From Phenylobacterium sp. LH3H17 (lineage in GTDB: Bacteria > Pseudomonadota > Alphaproteobacteria > Caulobacterales > Caulobacteraceae), in NCBI RefSeq assembly GCF_024298925.1, contig NZ_CP101283.1, positions 1,486,001 through 1,550,000 of the forward strand: a DNA stretch of 64,000 nt, written 5' to 3'. This document shows, piece after piece, positions 7,839 to 14,892 of this stretch (the first letter of the stretch is position 1; each line of letters begins with the position of its first letter). Below the pieces are notes generated by a model. It was given only the letters and a program-made list of their open reading frames with translations. It was not told where the DNA came from and did not search any database. The translations under genes were made by a program, and so were the position numbers.

Positions 7839-8878
7839 GGGTGGATCGGCCGGTTCGGCACGTTGACGACGTCAAAGTTCATCACCTGCAGCAACAGTTG
7901 AACCCCGACGATAACGGGCAGGGCGGCGGTCATGACGAGACCGGCGTCGGCGTCTTCGCCGGGCATGCGGACCGCGAACCAACGCAGGGCGTAGATGCTC
8001 CCAAAGCCCAGGAAGCCCACGCCGAACATCATCTCCATGGTCGCCACGTTGAAGTCACGGACGAAGTACTGGCCGATAATGCGCTGGACGAAGTTCTTCA
8101 GGTGCTTCAGCGCGAAGGGGCCGATGATGGCGCCGACCCGAAGGTTGCTGACTTCGTCGCCGTAGCGCGCCGGGATGGGAATGTCGCGGACGACCGCGCG
8201 CAGCGTGCCGAGGTGGTACAGAAGATCGGTCTCGAAGAAGAAGCGTTGCGATATACGACGACCGCTAAGCAGCTTGATCATGCTCGCTTCAATGGCGGTG
8301 AAGCCGTTGGTCGGGTCGAAAACGTTCCAGTACCCGGTGGAGACCTTGGCGGCGAAACTCAAGGCCGCGTTCCCGAAAAGCCGCACGCGTGGCATGTCGG
8401 TCAGGTGGCTGATCGATGAGAAGCGGTTGCCTTTGGTGTAATCGGCTTCGCCCAGCAGAATGGGAGCGACGAGCTGGGCCAGGAAGGTCAGGTCCATCTG
8501 GTCGTCGCCGTCGACCTTGACCAGGATCCGGCCGCCGCGGCGCTCGGCCTCTACGTAACCTGCCAGAACCGCCCCGCCGACGCCCAGGTTCTGTGGCAGC
8601 CGCACGACAACCAGGCGGCTGTCCGGGTTCTCGGCTTCGAGGAAGTCCGCAGTGTTCTCGGGGCAGGCGTCGTCGACGCAGACAATCCCCTCGATCCAGG
8701 CCGGTATCTTCTCGATGACCCGCAAGATGTGATTGCGCACCTTGTAACAGGGGATGACGATCCAGATGTGACCGTCGCGTAAGGCGCTGCTGAGGGTATT
8801 GGAATGCTCCGCGACCGGGGCGTTGATGGGCGCCTCAACCTTGAGCATGGGGCGGACTCCGTCGCCGTTCGCTGACAT
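7802..8878 (-). CDS. GT2 glycosyltransferase, dolichol-phosphate-sugar synthase type, membrane anchored
   Basis: A GT-A fold transferase of the DPM1/ArnC-like group, which loads a sugar onto polyprenyl phosphate. In the roughly 358-residue protein, IWIVIPCYK opens the domain, VCVDDACPENT and KVDGDDQMD supply the metal-binding aspartates, and QRFFFETDLLYHL is the usual acceptor region. Two C-terminal hydrophobic segments (about residues 275-295 and 310-335) anchor it. ATG 8878 lies eight bases after GAGG. GtrA and a large membrane protein lie nearby; polyprenyl-sugar synthase plus GtrA flippase plus membrane transferase is the standard three-part module for decorating glycans outside the inner membrane. 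Confidence 0.85.
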   Translation of the reverse strand: MSANGDGVRPMLKVEAPINAPVAEHSNTLSSALRDGHIWIVIPCYKVRNHILRVIEKIPAWIEGIVCVDDACPENTADFLEAENPDSRLVVVRLPQNLGVGGAVLAGYVEAERRGGRILVKVDGDDQMDLTFLAQLVAPILLGEADYTKGNRFSSISHLTDMPRVRLFGNAALSFAAKVSTGYWNVFDPTNGFTAIEASMIKLLSGRRISQRFFFETDLLYHLGTLRAVVRDIPIPARYGDEVSNLRVGAIIGPFALKHLKNFVQRIIGQYFVRDFNVATMEMMFGVGFLGFGSIYALRWFAVRMPGEDADAGLVMTAALPVIVGVQLLLQVMNFDVVNVPNRPIHPYLRTLMKLEGD

Positions 8879-8980
8879 TCGCATATCCTCAAGCGCTACA
8901 ATGACGCCGAATTCCGCTGACGCTCGCACCGAACGTAGCAGGCCAAGTTTGGCGCCGACCCGATTGTTTCCTTCGAGTCA

Positions 8981-10483
8981 CTACGGCGCGCGCTGCTTCG
9001 GTAGGGCTGAAAGGATCAGGATGAGGGCGGCCACCGGTACGAGCCAGATGACCCGATTCTGGTAGCGATCGTGCACTTCGGACAGAGCGCCGATGGCCAA
9101 GGCGTTGGCGCCCGCGCCGGTCGCGGCGATCAGGAGGAAGAGCCAAGCCGGCAGCGTCACGTTTCGTCGCCGGGCAAGGGTCATATAGGCGATCGCGATC
9201 ACCCCCGCGATGATCCCGAGAACGGTCAGAACACGTGCGGCGCGCAAGGGGAAACGTCCTTGCGATTGCTCGGAGGCGAGATATTGCGCGGCCAGCGGTT
9301 CGTCCACTCGGCGCAGCACGCTGGTCACGAAATCCGCTGGGGGATTGTTTGCATCGTCGTCCACCTGAAACGTCGCGAGCTGGCGTATGAAGTTCCATGT
9401 GGCGTGCTGAGCGATCTCCATGGGATAGGCCTGCAGCGTGTCGGTGGTGATCTCGTCGGCTTCCGCGACCATCCGCGCACTACCGAGCTGCTTCACCGCG
9501 CCCTCAGGGGCCCATAGGAAGAAGTCCGAGATGGAGCCGTTCTGATCGCGCGCATTGAGCTCGTCGAGACGCGTGCACAGGACGTACTGCTTGGTGGGGC
9601 ATGCGGCCTTGAGGTGTTCCAAGGCCGGACCGTCGCCGATTAGCCGGGCAAGCAGGAACAGCGACGAACTTTCAGAAATGACCGGCTTATTGGCCACCAC
9701 GAAGTTCGAGCCGACGAGGGCGGCGATCGCGATCGCCAGCGGCGCGACCAGGCCGGCGCCCACAGCCTTGAGGTTGAACTGATCGCGGAACACCAGGCAG
9801 ATCGCCGCGTGCATTACGATCAAGGCGAGCGCGATGGGGATGTGGCTGAGGTGGACCGCGACCAGGAATGACATGAGGCCAATGTCGAACAGCCTAGCCA
9901 GGGTCGAGCGATGCGCCCACGACGCAACGGTTACGAAGGAGGCGACGACGAGCGCGCCGGTGAAGACGTCCGGCATGAGATACGAGGCGTGGATCGGCAA
10001 GCTCGAGAACAGCGCGATCGTCGCGCCCAACATGAGGAGCGTCGCGTTTCGCTTAACGCCGAAGAGCGCGAACAGGCGCTTGAGGAGGTAGGCGCAAAGC
10101 AGGCCCTGGGCGATCGGCGCCAGATAGAAGGTCGCCCCCGACGCGAACGGCATCAGAAACAGACTGTAGGTGAACGGGCGCAGGAAAAAGGGATTGTCCG
10201 AGCTGACATAGCCGGGTTCGCCGGTCTCGGTGGAATGGGCCGCAGCATTCTGAATGACGCTGACATCATGCGCGACCAGTGAATCGAGGGCGACCTTCGC
10301 GCGAACGAGATACGTGCTAGTGTCATAGAAGACTAGCGGGAATTTGTTGATGAGAGCTGGCCAGATGAACATGAAAGCGATGGCGATTAGTACCGCGGCG
10401 CTAACAATTGCCTCCTGTGTCTTGGTTTTGTATCCAAGTTGAACAGGCAATTCGCTCATCTGTACTTGCTCTGAGTTCGACAT
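8981..10483 (-). CDS. Multi-spanning membrane protein, possible GT-C type glycosyltransferase
   Basis: A 500-residue protein with about ten to twelve hydrophobic helices. The first helix (residues 28-46) is followed by a large loop starting KFPLVFYDTSTYLVRAK, which includes an acidic pair near the first extracytoplasmic loop as in GT-C enzymes. A second soluble part (about residues 290-390) contains two cysteines (CPTKQYVLC). The end carries HDRYQNRVIWLVP before the last helix, a motif seen in other uncharacterised membrane proteins of this kind. I do not recognise a named family. Between a polyprenyl-sugar synthase and GtrA, the obvious candidate role is the transferase that uses the flipped polyprenyl sugar. 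Proposed, not shown. Confidence 0.6.
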   Translation of the reverse strand: MSNSEQVQMSELPVQLGYKTKTQEAIVSAAVLIAIAFMFIWPALINKFPLVFYDTSTYLVRAKVALDSLVAHDVSVIQNAAAHSTETGEPGYVSSDNPFFLRPFTYSLFLMPFASGATFYLAPIAQGLLCAYLLKRLFALFGVKRNATLLMLGATIALFSSLPIHASYLMPDVFTGALVVASFVTVASWAHRSTLARLFDIGLMSFLVAVHLSHIPIALALIVMHAAICLVFRDQFNLKAVGAGLVAPLAIAIAALVGSNFVVANKPVISESSSLFLLARLIGDGPALEHLKAACPTKQYVLCTRLDELNARDQNGSISDFFLWAPEGAVKQLGSARMVAEADEITTDTLQAYPMEIAQHATWNFIRQLATFQVDDDANNPPADFVTSVLRRVDEPLAAQYLASEQSQGRFPLRAARVLTVLGIIAGVIAIAYMTLARRRNVTLPAWLFLLIAATGAGANALAIGALSEVHDRYQNRVIWLVPVAALILILSALPKQRAP

Positions 10484-10557
10484 TCAATTGACCGGGGGAG
10501 CGCGTTTCAATGCGGACGGGCGCGAAATCGAAGTCTAGCGCGTGACTCGTAAAACAT

Positions 10558-10573
10558 TGGTAAGTCCATTGCG
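10558..10573 (+). promoter_or_regulatory. Weak candidate sigma-54 promoter upstream of the GtrA gene
   Basis: TGGTAAGTCCATTGCG keeps GG-N10-GC, with a good TGG and TTGC but a poor middle of the -24 box. It lies 168 bases upstream of the gtrA-like start, in a non-coding stretch between divergent genes. Confidence 0.25.
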
Positions 10574-10740
10574 GAGCCGTCCTGCCCCAAACCATGAGAC
10601 GCACGTCTGTCCAGATACGACGATCTCCACCCAATCTCCATCAACTGCGCATAGTGATCCGAGACTGTGTGGCTCGACGCCGGGTTAGTTGTGGTGTTTC
10701 TCCGCACGCCACTGGAGCAGGTAGAAGTGACAGTTCGAAG

Positions 10741-11196
10741 ATGAGTGCTCGGAAGATCCTCGAAGTCGTGGCGCATTGGCGGCCGGCCCTCGGTGAGTTC
10801 ATGCGGTTCGCCGTGATCGGAACGTTCGGGCTGTTCGTCGACATGGCCGCCCTGGCGGTCGCCGTCAATCTTCTCGATCTGAACCTGTACTGGGGCCGCG
10901 TCGTCTCCTATCTGACGGCGGCCACCTTCACCTGGGCATGCAACAGGACGTTCACATTCGTCAGGGCCGGTTCCGGCGGGGTGTTCAGGCAATGGCTCAC
11001 GTTCCTGGCGGTGAACACCATGGGGGGCGCGATCAACTTCACGACCTACGTCATGGTGGTCCGGCGCCTGGGCCCCATGCTCCCTCTGGAACCCACGCTG
11101 GCGTGGGTGATTCCCTATCTCGGCGTCGCGCTGGGGTCGATCTCCGGCCTGTGCGTCAACTTCCTGGCCTCGAAGCGACTGGTGTTTCGTCACTGA
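10741..11196 (+). CDS. GtrA family membrane protein
   Basis: A 151-residue protein with four membrane helices, a typical GtrA-like length. FMRFAVIGTFGLFVDMA opens the first helix, CNRTFTF sits at the end of the second, NTMGGAINFTTY lies in the third, and NFLASKRLVF is the closing family motif. GtrA proteins are thought to flip polyprenyl-phosphate-linked sugars across the inner membrane. It completes a likely module with the polyprenyl-sugar synthase and the large membrane protein upstream. It is the last gene of the repeat-flanked block. Confidence 0.85.
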   Translation: MSARKILEVVAHWRPALGEFMRFAVIGTFGLFVDMAALAVAVNLLDLNLYWGRVVSYLTAATFTWACNRTFTFVRAGSGGVFRQWLTFLAVNTMGGAINFTTYVMVVRRLGPMLPLEPTLAWVIPYLGVALGSISGLCVNFLASKRLVFRH

Positions 11197-11200
11197 CCGT

Positions 11201-11216
11201 GTCCGGTCGGCCGGAC
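11201..11216 (+). terminator. Hairpin just after GtrA, possible weak terminator
   Basis: GTCCGG-TCGG-CCGGAC forms a six-pair stem with a four-base loop, five bases after the GtrA stop. There is no T run after it, so termination is uncertain. Confidence 0.25.
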
Positions 11217-11319
11217 CTGGTCACGTTCTCCAGAGCATCGAGAAGACATCCCTCTTCAGCGCTTCAGGCGCCACACTTTGACAACAGAACTGCGTGGCGT
11301 GGAACACGAAGGCCGGCGC

Positions 11320-11417
11320 GCCGAAGTGTGCGGGGAGATGTTCGTCAAGACCGCCTCTGGCTGCTATTTGCTCGACATCGTGGACCGCGGGCGTGGATGA
11401 GCCCTCGCGACCTGTGA
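11320..11417 (+). pseudogene. Decayed rfbA 3' fragment
   Basis: The reading frame GEMFVKTASGCYLLDIVDRG matches rfbA's own end ([20 protein letters not shown]), then one base is missing at GGGCGTGGATGAGC. The frame shifts, and the remaining codons (ATGAGCCCTCGCGACCTGTGA) match the rfbA end in another frame. No 5' part of rfbA is present. It is the remnant of a second rfbA end, left when the intervening block was gained or rearranged. Confidence 0.8.
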
Positions 11418-11429
11418 CGCAGGCGTCAC
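11414..11429. promoter_or_regulatory. 16-base palindrome next to the -24/-12 element
   Basis: GTGACGC-AG-GCGTCAC is a perfect inverted repeat ending six bases before the sigma-54-like -24 box. It is absent from copy 1 of the repeat. It could be a protein-binding site, although activator sites of sigma-54 promoters usually lie further upstream. Confidence 0.3.
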
Positions 11430-11434
11430 CAAGC

Positions 11435-11450
11435 TGGACCGAAACTTGCA
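11435..11450 (+). promoter_or_regulatory. Candidate sigma-54 (-24/-12) promoter before the PEP-CTERM gene
   Basis: TGGACCGAAACTTGCA has GG-N10-GC and a full TTGCA. It lies about 90 bases before the PEP-CTERM start. In some floc-forming betaproteobacteria, PEP-CTERM genes are controlled by the PrsK/PrsR two-component system with RpoN, so a sigma-54 promoter here would fit. No prsK/prsR or rpoN gene is in the window. Confidence 0.45.
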
Positions 11451-11540
11451 GCTAGTCCCGCAATGGGGGAATCAGCCCCCATGTGCGCCAAAAACAGGCG
11501 TATACCCTTGGGGTGATCCCAAAACGGGACTCAGCTGGAT

Positions 11541-12044
11541 ATGTTCGGGCACAAGACCAACCGCGCTCTCTTTGCATTTCTGCTGCTGGCGGCCGCCTTG
11601 CCGGCGCCGGCGATGACACCGGCTTTGCTTTCCGGAAAGCTTGGCCTGATGGCCGCCGTGGCCGAGGGGGCAAGGCTTCCGCTCCAGGTCGGTGTCTGGC
11701 GCTACCCGACCTCCAGCGCGCCCACCCTGCTGGGGAATGTGCATCCCGAACCGGCGCTGCTAGGCTGGGTTGAGCCCGAAGCGGCGCCGATCATTTCGGC
11801 GGAGACGCTGGCGCTGCCGTCCGACGAGTTGCTCGCGCCGGTAACGCCCGTGAGCCTGCCTAGTTTCCGCACCGTGTTTCCCCTGTTCCCGCCGCCCAGC
11901 CAGGGTCAAACCCACTTGACCGGCGGCCTCTCGCCGGTGCCGGAACCCTCGACCTGGATGCTGTTGATCGGCGGCTTCCTGTTTGTGGGCCACGCGTTGC
12001 GGACACAGGCTCGCGCCCGGTCCCGCGCCCTCGCTCACGTCTAG
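11541..12044 (+). CDS. PEP-CTERM sorting domain protein
   Basis: A 167-residue secreted protein and probable exosortase substrate. It has a signal peptide (basic start, hydrophobic residues 9-22, cleavage near PAPA). A proline-rich body of about 105 residues without recognisable domain follows. The C-terminal sorting signal has VPEPSTW (residues 133-139), a hydrophobic helix (residues 140-153) and a basic tail RTQARARSR. The Trp after PEPxx is the PEPxxWA-like form seen in sphingomonads and caulobacters. The exosortase at 30.9 kb should cleave it. The body has no cysteine. Its role at the cell surface is unknown. Confidence 0.85.
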   Translation: MFGHKTNRALFAFLLLAAALPAPAMTPALLSGKLGLMAAVAEGARLPLQVGVWRYPTSSAPTLLGNVHPEPALLGWVEPEAAPIISAETLALPSDELLAPVTPVSLPSFRTVFPLFPPPSQGQTHLTGGLSPVPEPSTWMLLIGGFLFVGHALRTQARARSRALAHV

Positions 12045-12200
12045 GCGACTACCGGCCGGACTCGGCGCCCGAGGCGCCCCTGCGCCCCGAGTCATCATCA
12101 TTGAGTATTCAACTGTAGACTTGCTTCAGGTATGGATGACCATTCGGATGGTGGGCCCCCACATGGCCATTTTCCATTATCAACCTGGGCGTCGGGGCTG

Positions 12201-13211
12201 ATGCGGCCGCCTGCGCCCTTCGATCTGAGCCCGACGGCGCCCCGGCGCGACGGCCCCGCAGAGGGCGTGGCGGTAGTCACCGTCAATTGGAACGGCTGGC
12301 AGCACACCCTGAATTGCCTTGCGGCGCTTCGGCGGACTCGCGGCGTCGCCTGGCATCTGATCATTGTCGACAATGGCTCAACGGACGAGTCGCCGTCGCG
12401 GCTCTCCGACCTGGGCGACGATGTGACGACGATTCTGGCGACGACCAACGGCGGCTGGACTGGCGGCAATAATCTCGGCGTCGCCTACGCGCTGAGGTCG
12501 GGCTACGAACATCTGCTGCTGCTCAACAACGACGCCTTCGTGGAGCCGGACACTCTCGCCGAGTTCCTGGCCGCCCACGTCCATGAGCCCAGGGCCATCA
12601 TCGGCGGCGTGCTGATGACGGAAGACGGTCTTTGCCTGGACCAGGCCGGTTGCCGGCCGCATCCTCGGACGGGGGTTCCGCAATGGTTGTCACTGGCCGA
12701 GCTTGAACCCTCCCGAAACGGGCTGCTCCACACATCGTCGGTGATCGGCGGTGCGCTGTTCGCACATCGCGAAGTCTTCGAAGCGGTCGGCGCGTTCGAC
12801 GACGATTTCTATCTCTACTACGACGAGACCGACTGGTGCGCGCGGGCCGCCGCGGTCGGTCACCCGAACTTCGTCGCCGAGCGGGCGGTGCTTCGTCACG
12901 TCGGGGCCGCGTCAACCGGGGGATCGCATTCCCCGCTGGTGACCTACTTCCTGACTCGCAACAGCCTGTTGTTCGTGGAGCGGCACAGGACGTTCGCCGA
13001 ACACCTGGCCCTGGCGCGGGTTATCCTGGGTCGGCTACGACTGGACGCGCAGGCGGCGAAGGGCCGTTGGTGGCCGATCACCCTTCTAACCACGACCGAC
13101 CCGCAGCTGCGCGCGCAGCTGCGCGGCCTTGCCGACTACATGATGCGCCGGTTTGGCGATTGTCCCGCCAGCGTGCGCCGAATGCAGCGGGCGTGGCGGA
13201 GCGTCGGGTGA
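12201..13211 (+). CDS. GT2 glycosyltransferase, rhamnosyltransferase-like
   Basis: A GT-A inverting transferase resembling WbbL/RfbF-type rhamnosyltransferases. VAVVTVNWNG opens the domain, followed by LIIVDNGSTD, NGGWTGGNNLGV, LLLLNNDAFVEPD (DXD-like metal site), GGALFAHREVFEAVGAFDDDFYLYYDETDWCARA and the C-terminal helical part. An in-frame ATG lies at 12132, but the 23 codons before 12201 have AT-rich third positions and a rare TTA. The ATG at 12201, six bases after a GGGG, is therefore preferred. rfbB and rfbA nearby could supply part of a dTDP-deoxysugar donor pathway. Confidence 0.85.
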   Translation: MRPPAPFDLSPTAPRRDGPAEGVAVVTVNWNGWQHTLNCLAALRRTRGVAWHLIIVDNGSTDESPSRLSDLGDDVTTILATTNGGWTGGNNLGVAYALRSGYEHLLLLNNDAFVEPDTLAEFLAAHVHEPRAIIGGVLMTEDGLCLDQAGCRPHPRTGVPQWLSLAELEPSRNGLLHTSSVIGGALFAHREVFEAVGAFDDDFYLYYDETDWCARAAAVGHPNFVAERAVLRHVGAASTGGSHSPLVTYFLTRNSLLFVERHRTFAEHLALARVILGRLRLDAQAAKGRWWPITLLTTTDPQLRAQLRGLADYMMRRFGDCPASVRRMQRAWRSVG

Positions 13212-13260
13212 CGAGCCTCGGCGCAGGCGGCCTGGACGCGCGGTGCGCGAACAGGTCGGG

Positions 13261-13611
13261 TTATCGCTTGGGCGGCGCCGGTTCGGACAGCAAGCCGAAG
13301 GCCGATTTCGGCGCGCTCTCAGGCGACGGCTCGACCTGCGGCGCGAAGGGCGATGTCGGGTCGGAGGCCAGCGAATCCCCCGGCCGTTCCGGCGGCGGAG
13401 CGTCCTTCGCCGGCGGCGCGTCGAGCGAGGGCTTGCGACTGATCAGATATTCGTTGTTGCCATCCGCTCCCTCAAGGCTCGCCAGTCGACGTGACTCCGC
13501 CCCGATGCTCTCCGCTCGGTCGCGCGTCGCGGTCGCGAGGTTCTGAAGATCGGCCTTAGAGCAACTGGCAAGCGCCAGACCGAGCGCCATGATGGTCCAA
13601 CGAACGTTCAT
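13261..13611 (-). CDS. Proline-rich hypothetical lipoprotein
   Basis: 116 residues. A lipobox LASC at residues 14-17 follows a short hydrophobic signal, so lipidation at Cys17 is expected. The mature part is polar, with a run of Pro/Ala/Ser in the last 50 residues (APPAKDAPPPE and similar). No domain is recognised. A GGAGGAG lies 12 bases before the ATG. It converges on the rhamnosyltransferase-like gene and is divergent from the PssD-PssE fusion. Confidence 0.7.
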   Translation of the reverse strand: MNVRWTIMALGLALASCSKADLQNLATATRDRAESIGAESRRLASLEGADGNNEYLISRKPSLDAPPAKDAPPPERPGDSLASDPTSPFAPQVEPSPESAPKSAFGLLSEPAPPKR

Positions 13612-13694
13612 CTCGATTTCGAACTCCTCCGACCCGGCTTGCGACGAGGGATCGTCACCCGCGCCGAGCCGCGCATTGTTTGAAGCCTCCTAGG

Positions 13695-13710
13695 TGGACC
13701 TTCATTCGCA
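13695..13710 (+). promoter_or_regulatory. Weak candidate sigma-54 promoter before the PssD-PssE fusion
   Basis: TGGACCTTCATTCGCA shares TGGACC and the GG-N10-GC spacing with the elements at 6942 and 11435, but its -12 box is TCGCA instead of TTGCA. It lies about 90 bases before the gene start. Confidence 0.25.
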
Positions 13711-13797
13711 GGCCACAACTTACTAGCATGCGCCTATGTAACGAGTTCTTGAGGCCGGGCCGCTAGATTCGCGGATCAATCGTGGCTTGATAAATCG

Positions 13798-14892
13798 ATG
13801 AGAGCACCCTTGGCGACGTCGGCCCCAGAACTGTCGGACGAGGCCGAACTGGCGTTGGCGCGGCCGCTGAAGGTCTGCCTGGCGGCGTCCGGCGGCGGGC
13901 ACGTCCGGCAGCTGCTAGACCTCGCCCCAGTCTGGTCGGCCTACGACTACTTCTTCCTGACGGAGGAGACGGCGCTGGGCGCGAGCCTCGCCGGCGAGCA
14001 CCGGACCTATTTCATCCCGCATGTGGCGGTGGGCCAGGCCCGACTCGGCGCGCCGGTCAAGATGGTCGTCAACGCCCTGCGCAGCATCTTCATCTCGGCG
14101 GGAATCATCCTGAAAGAGCGTCCCGACGTTGTCATCTCGACCGGCGCGGGCGCGGTGTTCTTCGCCGTCGCCTGGGCCAGGCTGTTCGGCGCGCGCACGG
14201 TCGTGGTCGAGTCCTTCGCGCGGTTCGACCGCCCGTCGATCTTCTCCCGGGTCGCCGCCCCCCTGGCCCACGACGTGATCGTGCAGTCGAAGGCTTTGGC
14301 CGCCTACTATCCGAAGGCCAAGGTGTTCGATCCCCTGCGCCTTTTGGAAGGCGATCCGCCGCCGAAGAAGCCGCTGCTCTTTGCGACGGTGGGGGCGACC
14401 CTGCCGTTCGATCGCCTGGTCGACACGGTGGCCGAGCTGAAGGCCCGGGGCGACATTCCCGAGGAGGTGATCATCCAGACCGGTCTACGGGGACACGCAC
14501 CCGCCGGCCTGGAGGTGTTCGAGACCCTGCCGTTCGACAAGATCCAGGAGTTGCTGCGCGACGCCTCCATCGTCATCTGCCATGGCGGCACCGGTTCGCT
14601 GATCACCGCCTTGCGCCAAGGCTGCAGGGTGATCGCCATGCCGCGTCTGATGGAGAAGGGCGAGCACTATGACAATCATCAGGCCGAGATAACCAGCGCA
14701 TTCGCGGCCCGCGGGTTGATCGCCGTGGCCAACACCCCCGACGAACTGGCCCAAGCCCTGAAGGACGTACGGGCCCGGCCGCCGGTGCTGGCGACCACCG
14801 ACCCGGCCGAGTTGATCGCCTACCTCCACGACGTCATGGCGCAAGTGGACGACCGTCGCCGGCCCCGGGCCGCGCCGCGCCTGGCCCTATGA
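13798..14892 (+). CDS. Fused PssD-PssE (Alg14-Alg13)-like glycosyltransferase
   Basis: A 364-residue protein in which two parts often encoded by separate genes are joined. Residues 24-175 resemble the Alg14/PssD membrane-anchor half (KVCLAASGGGHVRQLLDL, then DVVISTGAGA). Residues about 190-350 resemble the Alg13/PssE donor-binding half (LLFATVGATLPFDRLVD, VICHGGTGSLITALRQGCRVIAMPR). In rhizobia PssD and PssE add glucuronic acid to the lipid-linked glucose of the exopolysaccharide, so a UDP-glucuronate or UDP-GlcNAc donor is likely. The C-terminus ends with a basic RRRPRAAPR tail. Confidence 0.85.
   Translation: MRAPLATSAPELSDEAELALARPLKVCLAASGGGHVRQLLDLAPVWSAYDYFFLTEETALGASLAGEHRTYFIPHVAVGQARLGAPVKMVVNALRSIFISAGIILKERPDVVISTGAGAVFFAVAWARLFGARTVVVESFARFDRPSIFSRVAAPLAHDVIVQSKALAAYYPKAKVFDPLRLLEGDPPPKKPLLFATVGATLPFDRLVDTVAELKARGDIPEEVIIQTGLRGHAPAGLEVFETLPFDKIQELLRDASIVICHGGTGSLITALRQGCRVIAMPRLMEKGEHYDNHQAEITSAFAARGLIAVANTPDELAQALKDVRARPPVLATTDPAELIAYLHDVMAQVDDRRRPRAAPRLAL

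Larger units (their letters stand above)
11332..11490 (+). repeat. Direct repeat copy 2 (decayed rfbA end plus spacer)
   Basis: It matches 6838-6998 in order: coding end, stop, CTGGACC...CTTGCA, then the identical GTCCCGCAATGGGGGAA. The spacer is as well conserved as the coding part, although only this copy has lost the reading frame. That suggests the spacer is functional, for example as a promoter for the PEP-CTERM gene. Confidence 0.85.
11197..11540. other. 344-base non-coding stretch with rfbA remnant
   Basis: It contains a small hairpin, a frameshifted rfbA end, a 16-base palindrome and a sigma-54-like element, each listed separately. No intact gene is visible. Confidence 0.7.

Noticed and set aside
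11452..11673. Minus-strand frames across the PEP-CTERM gene start
   Set aside because: Arg/Pro-rich shadow of the PEP-CTERM gene and of the repeat spacer.
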